Below, in pieces: positions 51,867 through 60,480 of a stretch of 64,000 nt of DNA. Location: assembly GCA_030146705.1 (NCBI GenBank), contig JASLBE010000062.1, forward strand, positions 1 through 64,000, given 5' to 3'. Below the pieces are notes generated by a model that was not told the DNA's origin, did no database searches, and saw only the letters and a program-made list of their open reading frames with translations. The position numbers and the translations under genes were made by a program. How positions within the stretch are numbered: the stretch's first letter is position 1; each line of letters starts with the position of its first letter. The stretch comes from Tissierellales bacterium. Its GTDB lineage: Bacteria > Bacillota > Clostridia > Tissierellales > Tissierellaceae.

Positions 51867-52136
51867 ATGTTACAAGGTATATCAAATGAAGCGTTTGTAT
51901 TAGGATGTTCTGCAATAGGTGCAGGTTTAGCGATGATAGCAGGTTTAGGACCTGGTATAGGACAAGGTTTTGCAGCTGGTAAGGGTGCTGAGGCAGTAGG
52001 TAGGCAACCAGAGGCAGAAGGAGATATTACAAGAACGATGTTACTTGGACAGGCCGTATCTGAAACTACAGGTATATACTCACTAGTAATAGCTATAATA
52101 CTATTATTTGTACAACCACTATTGAAAGTTCTTTAA
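51867..52136 (+). CDS. atpE: ATP synthase F0 subunit c, predicted Na+-type
   Basis: The 89-residue hairpin protein forms the rotor ring. The ion-binding residues match Na+-translocating rings such as that of Ilyobacter: Gln33 (GPGIGQG), Glu66, Thr67, Thr68 and Tyr71 in AVSETTGIYSL. H+-type c subunits lack the Gln and hydroxyl combination. The polar loop GRQPEA is normal. Na+ coupling is a strong inference from these residues, not proof. Confidence 0.95.
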   Translation: MLQGISNEAFVLGCSAIGAGLAMIAGLGPGIGQGFAAGKGAEAVGRQPEAEGDITRTMLLGQAVSETTGIYSLVIAIILLFVQPLLKVL

Positions 52137-52182
52137 TTCTTAGTTGATTAATGACTCAATATATTAGAAGGAGGGTTGTATT

Positions 52183-52698
52183 ATGCTAGATATTGTAGTT
52201 GAGGTTATACCTAATTTGCCGGAAATGATTGTAGTATGGATTACAATATTCTTTCTTTTTCGTTTATTAAGTAAGTTATTATATGAACCTGTAAACAAAT
52301 TTATAAACAATAGACAAGAAAAAATAATGTCTAACTTAAATGAGGCTAAGGAAGCCAATGAGGCTGCAGCCAAGCTAAAGTTAGAGTATGAATCTAGGAT
52401 TGCTGAAGCTAGGGAAGAAAGTCAAAAAATATTAGCAGAGGCCAGGACTAGGGGAGAAGAGCTTAAAAACGATATCTTGGCTGATGCTAAGGAGGAAGCT
52501 GAGAACTTAAAGGCAAGGGCTAGAAAAGATATTGAAAGAGAACAAGCAGCTGCTTTTGACTCTATTAAGTCTGAAACAGGAAATATGGCTATTTTAATTG
52601 CTTCAAAAATAATGGAAAAAGAGATGAATTTAGAAAACCAAGAGCAATTAGTTGATAAATTTATTGAAGAAGTGGGTAGTATGCCATGGCAGAATTAA
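52183..52698 (+). CDS. atpF: ATP synthase F0 subunit b
   Basis: The 171-residue peripheral stalk subunit has one N-terminal membrane segment (about residues 9-28) and a long charged helix (about 45-150) rich in Ala, Glu and Lys. SD AAGGAGGG. It overlaps atpH by 13 nt. Confidence 0.93.
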   Translation: MLDIVVEVIPNLPEMIVVWITIFFLFRLLSKLLYEPVNKFINNRQEKIMSNLNEAKEANEAAAKLKLEYESRIAEAREESQKILAEARTRGEELKNDILADAKEEAENLKARARKDIEREQAAAFDSIKSETGNMAILIASKIMEKEMNLENQEQLVDKFIEEVGSMPWQN

Positions 52699-53228
52699 TA
52701 GGAAAAAGATACGCGGATGCTTTATTTGAAGCTGGAAGCGACTTAAATAAAATTGAAGACTTTTATGGGGAGTTAGAAATTCTCGAATCTGCTTTTACTA
52801 GTGAGGAGAAACTAATTCAAATCCTTAGTCATCCTAAGATTAAAAAGCAGGAAAAAAAGGATTTAGTAGACAAGATATTTAAGGAAAGTGTATCCCAGGA
52901 GATACTAAATTTTCTTTACATCCTAATAGATAAAAATAGGGAAAGTAATATCTTAGACATTATAGGTATTTACAGAGACTTATACTATAATTATAAGGGG
53001 ATTTTAAGAGTTCTAGCTATTACAGCTATGCCTATGAAGGAAGCTAGTAGAGAAAGGCTGGCAAGTGTACTAGAAGAAAAATTAAATAAGAAAATTTTAA
53101 TTAGAAATAAGGTTGATGAAGATATTATAGGCGGAATAAGACTTGAAATAGAAGGAAAACTTATAGATGGTACAATTAAAGGTAAGTTGGAAGCTATGGC
53201 AAGGACTTTTAAAGCTGCTACAAACTAG
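52686..53228 (+). CDS. atpH: ATP synthase F1 subunit delta
   Basis: The 180-residue OSCP-like subunit joins the stalk to the F1 head. It shows GKRYADALFEA at the start and VDEDIIGGIRLEIEGKLIDGTI near the end, as in the family. Confidence 0.93.
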   Translation: MAELIGKRYADALFEAGSDLNKIEDFYGELEILESAFTSEEKLIQILSHPKIKKQEKKDLVDKIFKESVSQEILNFLYILIDKNRESNILDIIGIYRDLYYNYKGILRVLAITAMPMKEASRERLASVLEEKLNKKILIRNKVDEDIIGGIRLEIEGKLIDGTIKGKLEAMARTFKAATN

Positions 53229-53246
53229 AAGGAGCGAGGTGATTAA

Positions 53247-54752
53247 ATGGCAGCGTTAAGGCCAGAAGAGATTAGTTCCATTATAAAGGAACAAATTAAA
53301 AGATATGACCAAAGTTTAGATTTAGTAGATACAGGTACAGTTATCCAAGTTGGTGACGGGATCTCTAGAATCCATGGCTTAGAAGGTTGTATGGCTGGAG
53401 AGCTAATTGAGTTTCCAGGAGAAGTTTACGGAATGGCTCTTAACTTAGAAGAAGGCAATATAGGTTGTGTACTTTTAGGTTCAGATAAGGAAATAAAAGA
53501 GGGAGACACTGTAAAGAGAACAGGAAGGATTGTTGAGGTTCCTGTTGGAGATGTAATGATTGGTAGGGTAGTTAATGCCTTAGGACAAGCCATTGATGGC
53601 AAGGGGGAAATTAAGGCTGAGAAGTTTAGTCCTATTGAAAAAATAGCCCCAGGTGTTATTGAAAGGCAAAGTGTTTTCCAACCAATTCAAACGGGAATTA
53701 AGGCCATAGACTCAATTATACCGATTGGTAGGGGCCAAAGGGAGTTAATTATAGGTGATAGGCAGACTGGTAAGACAGCTATTGCTATTGATACTATAAT
53801 AAACCAAAAAGAGGAAGATGTAATTTGTATTTATGTAGCCATAGGACAAAAGAGGTCAACGGTTGCCCAAATTGTTGATACTTTAGAAAGAAGAGGAGCA
53901 ATGGACTATACTATAGTAGTTTCTGCTACTGCAGGAGAACTTGCACCACTTCAATATATAGCGCCATATGCAGGTGTTTCAATGGCAGAAGAGTTTATGG
54001 ACCAAGGTAAGGATGTTTTAATAGTTTATGATGACTTGTCTAAGCATGCTGTTGCCTATAGGGCCATGTCCTTACTATTAAGAAGACCACCAGGAAGAGA
54101 GGCCTTTCCAGGAGATGTATTCTATTTACACTCTAGACTTTTAGAAAGGGCCGCAAAACTTTCTGATAAAAATGGTGGGGGAAGTATTACAGCCCTTCCA
54201 ATAATTGAAACACAAGCAGGAGATATTTCTGCCTATATACCGACTAATGTTATTTCTATAACTGATGGTCAAATATTCTTAGAAACTGACTTGTTCTTTG
54301 CGGGACAAAGACCAGCTATAAACTCTGGACTTTCAGTATCTAGGGTAGGTGGAGATGCTCAAAACAAGGCCATGAAAAAAGTATCTAAGAGTATAAAATT
54401 AGAGCTTGCACAGTATAGAGAGTTAGCATCTTTTGCACAGTTTGGATCTGAGTTAGATGAGAGCACTAAGAGGACTCTAGACCAAGGTGTTAGGATTTTA
54501 GAAGTTCTAAAACAACCACAATATAGCCCAGTTCCAGTGGAGCAACAAGTTGTAATATTATATTCTGTAATGAATGGATACCTATCTGATGTTCCAGTGG
54601 AAAGAATTAAAGACTTTGAACAAGAGTTTATGCTTTATATAGATAACAACCATAAGGAAATTTTTGAAGAGATTAAAGAAACAGCTGATTTAACTGATGA
54701 AACAATAGAGAAAATAAAGAAAGCTATAGAAGAGTTTAAGAAAAGTTTTTAA
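53247..54752 (+). CDS. atpA: ATP synthase F1 subunit alpha
   Basis: The 501-residue non-catalytic nucleotide-binding subunit has Walker A GDRQTGKTAIAID, the segment PIGRGQRELIIGDRQTGKT, and the C-terminal arginine-containing stretch INSGLSVSRVGGDAQNKAMK. Normal length. SD GGAGCGAGGTGA. Confidence 0.97.
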   Translation: MAALRPEEISSIIKEQIKRYDQSLDLVDTGTVIQVGDGISRIHGLEGCMAGELIEFPGEVYGMALNLEEGNIGCVLLGSDKEIKEGDTVKRTGRIVEVPVGDVMIGRVVNALGQAIDGKGEIKAEKFSPIEKIAPGVIERQSVFQPIQTGIKAIDSIIPIGRGQRELIIGDRQTGKTAIAIDTIINQKEEDVICIYVAIGQKRSTVAQIVDTLERRGAMDYTIVVSATAGELAPLQYIAPYAGVSMAEEFMDQGKDVLIVYDDLSKHAVAYRAMSLLLRRPPGREAFPGDVFYLHSRLLERAAKLSDKNGGGSITALPIIETQAGDISAYIPTNVISITDGQIFLETDLFFAGQRPAINSGLSVSRVGGDAQNKAMKKVSKSIKLELAQYRELASFAQFGSELDESTKRTLDQGVRILEVLKQPQYSPVPVEQQVVILYSVMNGYLSDVPVERIKDFEQEFMLYIDNNHKEIFEEIKETADLTDETIEKIKKAIEEFKKSF

Positions 54753-54780
54753 ATTTTATTAGCTGTCTGGGGGTGTAAAT

Positions 54781-55644
54781 GTGGGAAGATCGATGCAGGA
54801 AATTAGTAGACGTATTCGTGGAGTAAGTAGTACCATGCAGATTACCAGAGCTATGGAAATGGTTTCCTCTGTAAAACTTAGAAGATCTAGAGAAAAACTA
54901 GAAACAACCAGACCCTATTATGAAACTGTTCTTGAAAATATACAAAATGTATTGGGAACTGTAAAAGGTGTTAGGCACCCCCTACTTGAAGAAAGGGAGG
55001 TTAAAAACACCCTTTATATAGTTTTAACTTCAGATAGGGGCTTGGCTGGTGGATATAATTCTAATGTGAATAAGCTGGCTATTGAAGAAGCAGGAAAGTC
55101 TAAGGGAAATCCTAAGTTTATAACTGTTGGACTTAAGGCTTATGACCATTTTAGGAAAAAAAATGATATAGTAAAGCACTTCTTAGGCATAAGTGAGGAG
55201 CCTGAGTTTAGTGATGCTGTTGAAATTGCCAATATTGCACTTGATTTATATAAAAAAGGTGAAGTTGATGAGGTAAAAATTATCTATACTAAATTTGAAA
55301 GTATGATTAAACAAACAGCTAAATCCTTAAGAGTTTTACCAGCAGTCAAGGTATATGATGATATGGAAAAAGATAGGGAAGCCAAAGTGCTAATGGAGTT
55401 TGAACCAAGTGCAGAAAGTGTACTTGATTTTCTAATTCCAATGTATTTGGAAAGTACAATTTATGGTGCCTTAATAGAGGCATCTGTTAGTGAGCAGGGT
55501 GCTAGGCAAGTAGCTATGGAATCTGCTACGGACAATGCGGAAGAAATAATTGAAGACTTAGAGTTAACATACAATAGAGCTAGACAGGAAGCTATTACTA
55601 TGGAAATATCTGAAATAGTTTCTGGTGCAGAGGCTTTGAAATAA
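54781..55644 (+). CDS. atpG: ATP synthase F1 subunit gamma
   Basis: The 287-residue central shaft subunit begins MGRSMQEISRRIRGVSSTMQ and ends in the conserved helix MESATDNAEEIIEDLELTYN. The start is GTG at 54781 with a GGGGGTG site; an ATG four codons later is possible, but the family usually includes these residues. Confidence 0.94.
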   Translation: MGRSMQEISRRIRGVSSTMQITRAMEMVSSVKLRRSREKLETTRPYYETVLENIQNVLGTVKGVRHPLLEEREVKNTLYIVLTSDRGLAGGYNSNVNKLAIEEAGKSKGNPKFITVGLKAYDHFRKKNDIVKHFLGISEEPEFSDAVEIANIALDLYKKGEVDEVKIIYTKFESMIKQTAKSLRVLPAVKVYDDMEKDREAKVLMEFEPSAESVLDFLIPMYLESTIYGALIEASVSEQGARQVAMESATDNAEEIIEDLELTYNRARQEAITMEISEIVSGAEALK

Positions 55645-55668
55645 TAGATGTATGAAAGGAGAGGGCAA

Positions 55669-57069
55669 ATGAAAGAGAACATAGGGAAAATTGTTCAAGT
55701 TATAGGCCCAGTAGTTGACGTTCGCTTTAGCGAAGAAAACTTACCAGAATTATTAAATGCTATTGAGATAGAATTAAATGGTAAAATTATAATTATAGAA
55801 GTTGCTCAACACGTGGGTGATGACACAGTAAGATGTGTATCTATGGACTCTACAGATGGTTTAGTACGTGGAATGGAAGCCAAGGATACAGGGCGTCCAA
55901 TTTCTGTACCAGTTGGTAATGAAACACTTGGAAGACTTTTCAATGTTTTAGGAGAGACCATAGATGGTAAAGAACCACTTAAAGACAATGTAGAATTACT
56001 ACCAATTCATAGGGAGGCACCATCTTTTGAAGAACAAGAAACAAGTGCTGAAATTTTTGAAACAGGAATAAAAGTAGTTGACCTTATAGCACCTTATTCT
56101 AGGGGTGGTAAAGTAGGTCTATTTGGAGGAGCTGGAGTAGGTAAGACTGTACTTATCCAAGAGCTTATAAATAACATAGCTACACAACACGGTGGTATAT
56201 CTGTATTCGCTGGTGTAGGAGAGAGGACTAGGGAAGGTAATGACCTTTATTATGAAATGATTGAGTCAGGAGTAATAGATAAGACTACCCTAGTATTTGG
56301 ACAGATGAATGAGCCACCTGGAGCAAGGATGAGGGTAGCCCTTACAGGACTAACAATGGCAGAGTATTTTAGGGACCAGGCTGGACAAGACGTACTCCTA
56401 TTTATAGACAATATATTTAGGTTTACCCAAGCGGGTTCAGAAGTTTCTGCTCTTTTAGGGCGTATGCCTTCAGCAGTAGGTTACCAACCAACTTTGGCTA
56501 CAGAAATGGGGCAGTTGCAAGAGAGGATAACATCAACAAAGAAGGGGTCTATAACTTCTGTACAGGCTGTTTATGTGCCAGCGGATGACTTGACTGACCC
56601 AGCACCAGCAACAACTTTTGCCCATCTAGATGCTACTAACGTACTATCTAGGCAAATAGCTGAGCTAGGAATATATCCAGCAGTAGACCCACTTGAGTCT
56701 ACATCTAGGATATTGGACCCAGAGATAGTTGGTAGGGAACACTATGAAGTGGCTACAAAGGTTCAAGAGATACTTCAATCCTATAATGACCTACAAGATA
56801 TTATAGCCATCTTAGGTATGGAGGAGTTGTCTGAGGAAGACAAGTTAACTGTAGCCCGTGCTAGGAAGATTCAAAGGTTCTTATCACAACCATTTACAGT
56901 TGCTGAACAATTTACAGGTATGCCAGGAGCCTATGTACCTATAAATGAAACTGTAAGGGGCTTTAAAGAAATATTAGAAGGAAAGCATGATGATTTACCA
57001 GAAGCAGCATTTTTATTTGTTGGAACAATAGATGAAGCTGTTGCCAAAGCTAAAAAAATGGAGGGGTAA
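55669..57069 (+). CDS. atpD: ATP synthase F1 subunit beta
   Basis: The 466-residue catalytic subunit has the P-loop GGAGVGKTVLIQEL, the catalytic Glu region AGVGERTREGNDLY, and LLFIDNIFRFTQAGSEVSAL. I choose the ATG at 55669 (preceded by AAAGGAGAGGG) over an in-frame ATG at 55648, which lacks a ribosome site and would place that site inside the coding region. Confidence 0.96.
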   Translation: MKENIGKIVQVIGPVVDVRFSEENLPELLNAIEIELNGKIIIIEVAQHVGDDTVRCVSMDSTDGLVRGMEAKDTGRPISVPVGNETLGRLFNVLGETIDGKEPLKDNVELLPIHREAPSFEEQETSAEIFETGIKVVDLIAPYSRGGKVGLFGGAGVGKTVLIQELINNIATQHGGISVFAGVGERTREGNDLYYEMIESGVIDKTTLVFGQMNEPPGARMRVALTGLTMAEYFRDQAGQDVLLFIDNIFRFTQAGSEVSALLGRMPSAVGYQPTLATEMGQLQERITSTKKGSITSVQAVYVPADDLTDPAPATTFAHLDATNVLSRQIAELGIYPAVDPLESTSRILDPEIVGREHYEVATKVQEILQSYNDLQDIIAILGMEELSEEDKLTVARARKIQRFLSQPFTVAEQFTGMPGAYVPINETVRGFKEILEGKHDDLPEAAFLFVGTIDEAVAKAKKMEG

Positions 57070-57072
57070 ATT

Positions 57073-57468
57073 ATGCTAGAACTGGAAATAGTAACTCCAG
57101 ATAGGTTGTTTTACTCTGGAGAAGTGGAGAAGGTTATTGCTAGGGGCTCTGAGGGAGACTTGGCAGTATTAAATAACCGTGCTCCTATAACAACGCCGTT
57201 GAAAATAGGTAGGGTAAGAATATTTGAAAATGGCAAGGAAAGGATAGCAGCTATTTCTGAAGGATATATGTCTGTTCTAGATAATAAGGTTACACTAGTA
57301 ACCCATTCAGCTGAGTGGCCAGATGAAATAGATGTCAACCGTGCCAAAGAAGCCCTTAAGAGGGCTGAAACTAGGCTTAAAAATAAACCTGAGGGTTTAG
57401 ATGTGGCCAGGGCAGAGCTTGCTCTTAAAAGGGCTGCCAATAGGTTGGATTTAAAAGACTTAAAATAA
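57073..57468 (+). CDS. atpC: ATP synthase F1 subunit epsilon
   Basis: The 131-residue subunit has the N-terminal beta barrel (LEIVTPDRLFYSGEVEKVIA, GSEGDLAVLNNRAPI) and the C-terminal helical hairpin with Lys/Arg/Ala repeats. It ends the atp operon and is followed by a terminator. Confidence 0.94.
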   Translation: MLELEIVTPDRLFYSGEVEKVIARGSEGDLAVLNNRAPITTPLKIGRVRIFENGKERIAAISEGYMSVLDNKVTLVTHSAEWPDEIDVNRAKEALKRAETRLKNKPEGLDVARAELALKRAANRLDLKDLK

Positions 57469-57474
57469 AAGACT

Positions 57475-57513
57475 AAAAGGTATCTACAATATAATTTGTA
57501 GGTACTTTTTTTA
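57475..57513 (+). terminator. Terminator of the atp operon
   Basis: A 15-bp stem (57475-57489 with 57496-57510, two G-U pairs), loop TATAAT, then a T run. The downstream SD (AGGAGG) begins right after it. Confidence 0.85.
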
Positions 57514-57523
57514 GGAGGAAAAG

Positions 57524-58699
57524 ATGAAGAAAAAATTTTATTTATTACTAACTATCTTGGTCTTGGTTCCCAATTTAGTTTTTGCCAAGGAATTGGATAC
57601 TAGGATACTTAAGACAGACAGGGAATATCTTAATAAGACTTATGAGTTTGCTAAGGGAAATAAGGCCCCTAAAATTAACCTAGATGACTTTACTTTTTTA
57701 AAACAGTCAGTCCAGGTTTTAGCAAGTGATGATGACTATCTTTGGGCAGTAGCTGGAAATGAAAAAGATGGCTATGCTAAGGTTTTATATAGGTCTTCAG
57801 ACCTAGGAGAAAGCTATGAAAAAGTATATGTTTTTAAAAAGAGGATAGAAGGGATACATATAAGTCCCCAGGGGGTTATATTTGTTTCTATAAGCGATGG
57901 CAGGTGGGAAAAAAATGCAGGTTGTGAAATTTTTAGGTCAGACAACCAGGGAAAAAGCTTTAAAAGGGTTTTAAAGTTAAAGTCTGGGGCAGCTATTAAT
58001 TGGAATTTTGCCAGTGATGAAGATGGTTATGTTTTTATATCTGAATATGGCTATAAGGAACTTCCAAATAATGCTAGGAGGATATATAGGTCAAAGGATT
58101 CTGGCCTTAGCTTTCAAATTGTCTATGAGCCCAAGGAGGTTTTTCATAGCCACAACCATGTAATCCAGATAGATAAAGACAACAAAAATATAATCTACCA
58201 GTCAGTTGGGGATATCCATAAGCAGGTCTTAGTATCCTATAATAGGGGAGACAGCTGGCAAAAGTTAATCCATGACATTAATCCAACTGCCCTGGTTCAA
58301 GTGGGGGATAAGATGCTTTTTGGACTTGACAACCACCCAAGATCAGGGATTATGGCCTATGATAAAAAAACTAAGAAACTAGGCTACTCCTTTATGACTC
58401 CACCACCATACAAGGGGTCTATTTATGACATATTATATGAAGGAGATATATTATATGCAGGCCTAATGTCCTATAGTCAAAAGGACCACACTTGGCCAGG
58501 AACTATGTTTATATCTAGGGACAGGGGTAAGAACTGGGAAAATGCTCTTATTTGGCCAAAAATAACAGAAAAATCTGGAATAGGTTTTTATAATATGGTA
58601 GCCAAGGATGGCTATGGTTTTATTAACTGTATGCTACCTATGTATGTAAGGGGAGAACCAGGCCATTATACAGGAACTGTTAGGTTTAAACTTAAGTAG
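57524..58699 (+). CDS. Secreted Asp-box (BNR) beta-propeller protein
   Basis: The 391-residue product has a signal peptide (about residues 1-21) and five Asp-box turns of the form S-x-D/N-x-G-x-S/N-W/F/Y (about residues 91, 139, 190, 238 and 331), the marks of a six- or seven-bladed sialidase-like propeller. I do not see the FRIP motif or arginine triad of true sialidases, so glycosidase activity is doubtful; photosystem-stability-like and sortilin-like propellers share these turns. It follows the atp operon terminator by 10 nt, and its stop codon lies in its own terminator stem. Function unknown. Confidence 0.8.
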   Translation: MKKKFYLLLTILVLVPNLVFAKELDTRILKTDREYLNKTYEFAKGNKAPKINLDDFTFLKQSVQVLASDDDYLWAVAGNEKDGYAKVLYRSSDLGESYEKVYVFKKRIEGIHISPQGVIFVSISDGRWEKNAGCEIFRSDNQGKSFKRVLKLKSGAAINWNFASDEDGYVFISEYGYKELPNNARRIYRSKDSGLSFQIVYEPKEVFHSHNHVIQIDKDNKNIIYQSVGDIHKQVLVSYNRGDSWQKLIHDINPTALVQVGDKMLFGLDNHPRSGIMAYDKKTKKLGYSFMTPPPYKGSIYDILYEGDILYAGLMSYSQKDHTWPGTMFISRDRGKNWENALIWPKITEKSGIGFYNMVAKDGYGFINCMLPMYVRGEPGHYTGTVRFKLK

Positions 58700-58725
58700 G
58701 AAGAGCTTATTTTCCTACTTTTTTA
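58694..58725 (+). terminator. Terminator overlapping the propeller gene stop
   Basis: AAGTAGGAA (58694-58702) pairs with TTCCTACTT (58712-58720) and is followed by T residues. The stop codon TAG at 58697-58699 is in the left arm. Confidence 0.85.
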
Positions 58726-58837
58726 TTTACAAATCATATTAAATCAGTATAATATTATAAGGAGATTAATTAAGTTTTCTTATATTACAGGTATATTACA
58801 AAAAAGCCTTAAAGATATAGAAATAAATAATGATTAA

Positions 58838-58846
58838 TGATATAAT
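58838..58846 (+). promoter_or_regulatory. Extended -10 promoter of murA
   Basis: TGATATAAT, about 108 nt upstream of the murA start codon. Confidence 0.5.
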
Positions 58847-58953
58847 TATAATGGTATAGATTTAATATTTAAAAATATAATTAGAATACTTAGAATATAC
58901 TTGAATTTTACTTGCAATATATAGATTAGCATAAATTTTGGGAGGAGATTTTT

Positions 58954-60210
58954 TTGGATAAATTAATGGTTGAAAAGAGTTTACCATTAAAGGGAAACGT
59001 TAGAGTATCTGGGGCTAAAAATTCAGCGCTTCCTATACTGGCAGCATCATTACTTGGGACTGAGGATATTATATTAGAGGATGTACCAGCACTGAAAGAT
59101 GTGGGGGTTATGTGCCAAGTATTGGAATCCCTTGGTGCTAAAGTAGAGAAACTTGGAAAGAATACAATAAAAATAAATTCAAAAGATATAAACAACTATG
59201 AAACAAAATATGAACTTATGAGTAAAATGAGGGCATCCTTTTTGGTTATGGGTCCTTTACTTGGTAGGCTGGGTAAGACAAAGAACTCCCTACCTGGTGG
59301 ATGTGCCATAGGTACTAGGCCTATAGACCTTCACTTAAAGGGTTTTAAAATTCTAGGGGCAGAAATTGACTCAGACCATGGTAATATTGCAGCCTTTGCA
59401 GAAGAACTAGTTGGAGATAGGATTTATTTAGACTTCCCTTCTGTTGGGGCAACTGAAAATATTATGATGGCAGCTGTACTTGCCAAGGGAGAAACAACAA
59501 TAGATAATGCGGCTATGGAACCGGAAATAGTAGACTTGGCTAACTTCTTAAACAAGCTAGGTGGAGATGTTAGGGGGGCTGGAACTTCTACTATTAGGAT
59601 TAGAGGGGTTGAGAGGCTTACTGGTGGTAAGCACCGTATAATTCCAGATAGGATAGAGGCTGGTACCTTTATGGTTGCATCTGCAATTACAGGTGGGGAT
59701 ATAGTTGTTGAAAATGTAATAACTAGCCATATTAAACCTGTTATAGCTAAATTGGAAGAGGCTGGTTGTGAGATAAGTGTAAACGCTGATAAGGTTAGGG
59801 TTAAAAGCAATGGTAGGTGTAAGGCTATTGATATAAAAACTATGCCGTATCCAGGATTTCCAACTGATATGCAGTCACAATTTATGGCTCTTATGAGTGT
59901 TTGTGAGGGGACTTCTGTTTGTATTGAAACTGTTTTTGAGAATAGGTTTATGCATGTTGATGAACTTAAGAGGATGGGGGCAGACATTAAGATAGATGGT
60001 AGGTCTGCAATTATATACGGAGTGGATTCTTTAACTTCTGCACCTGTTAAGGCTACAGACTTAAGGGCTGGAGCTGCCTTGGTTCTTGCGGGACTTATTT
60101 CAGAAGGGGTTACAGAGGTTTCAAATATTGAACATATTGATAGAGGGTATGAAAATATAGAAGATAAGCTGAAAAGTTTGGGAGCAAAAATTAAAAGAGT
60201 AAAGGCTTAG
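58954..60210 (+). CDS. murA: UDP-N-acetylglucosamine 1-carboxyvinyltransferase
   Basis: First committed step of peptidoglycan synthesis; the target of fosfomycin. The 418-residue protein has VSGAKNSALPILAASLL, the catalytic Cys117 in PGGCAIGTRPID (Cys, not Asp, so predicted fosfomycin-sensitive at this residue), and DLRAGAALVLAGL. The start is TTG at 58954, placed 7 nt after GGGAGGAG; the next ATG (58966) is too far from that site. In Bacillus murA paralogues lie after atp and in the fba operon; here it takes the post-atp position. Confidence 0.95.
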   Translation: MDKLMVEKSLPLKGNVRVSGAKNSALPILAASLLGTEDIILEDVPALKDVGVMCQVLESLGAKVEKLGKNTIKINSKDINNYETKYELMSKMRASFLVMGPLLGRLGKTKNSLPGGCAIGTRPIDLHLKGFKILGAEIDSDHGNIAAFAEELVGDRIYLDFPSVGATENIMMAAVLAKGETTIDNAAMEPEIVDLANFLNKLGGDVRGAGTSTIRIRGVERLTGGKHRIIPDRIEAGTFMVASAITGGDIVVENVITSHIKPVIAKLEEAGCEISVNADKVRVKSNGRCKAIDIKTMPYPGFPTDMQSQFMALMSVCEGTSVCIETVFENRFMHVDELKRMGADIKIDGRSAIIYGVDSLTSAPVKATDLRAGAALVLAGLISEGVTEVSNIEHIDRGYENIEDKLKSLGAKIKRVKA

Positions 60211-60262
60211 TTTAAACGAATTAATTAAATTATGTAAAATTTTGAAAATTATAAAAAATCTC

Positions 60263-60290
60263 TTTACATAGTTAAAAAGAGTGATATAAT
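60263..60290 (+). promoter_or_regulatory. Promoter upstream of a gene-free leader
   Basis: TTTACA (60263-60268), 16-nt spacer, TATAAT (60285-60290) with TG at 60282-60283. A terminator lies about 50-80 nt downstream, before mreB. Confidence 0.65.
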
Positions 60291-60296
60291 TATAAA

Positions 60297-60386
60297 TAGG
60301 AAGTTTATATTTAGCCTATCCTTAAGATTTTAATCTATAGATTGAAGGACCATCTTTTATAATATAAGATGGTTCTTCTTTTGTTT
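60297..60386 (+). ncRNA. Candidate small RNA or attenuated leader upstream of mreB
   Basis: From the expected start near 60297 the RNA would be about 90 nt and end at the terminator below. It has no ORF with a ribosome site. It contains the palindrome AATCTATAGATT (about 60332-60343) directly before the terminator arm, which could compete with it. Confidence 0.4.
60344..60386 (+). terminator. Terminator in the murA-mreB gap
   Basis: Arms 60344-60356 and 60366-60378 (GAAGGACCATCTT/AAGATGGTTCTTC, one G-U pair), then TTTTGTTT. Confidence 0.85.
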
Positions 60387-60428
60387 AAAATTAAAATGGT
60401 GGTATAGTTTATAAATAATATAATTATA

Positions 60429-60437
60429 TGGTATACT
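60429..60437 (+). promoter_or_regulatory. Extended -10 promoter of mreB
   Basis: TGGTATACT, 43 nt upstream of the mreB ATG and downstream of the terminator. Confidence 0.5.
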
Positions 60438-60480
60438 AAGGTGTGAATAAAATTATTAATATACTTAATGAGGTGAATTA

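Noticed and set aside
57524..58699. True sialidase
   Set aside because: Asp-boxes alone are shared by many propellers; catalytic motifs not seen.
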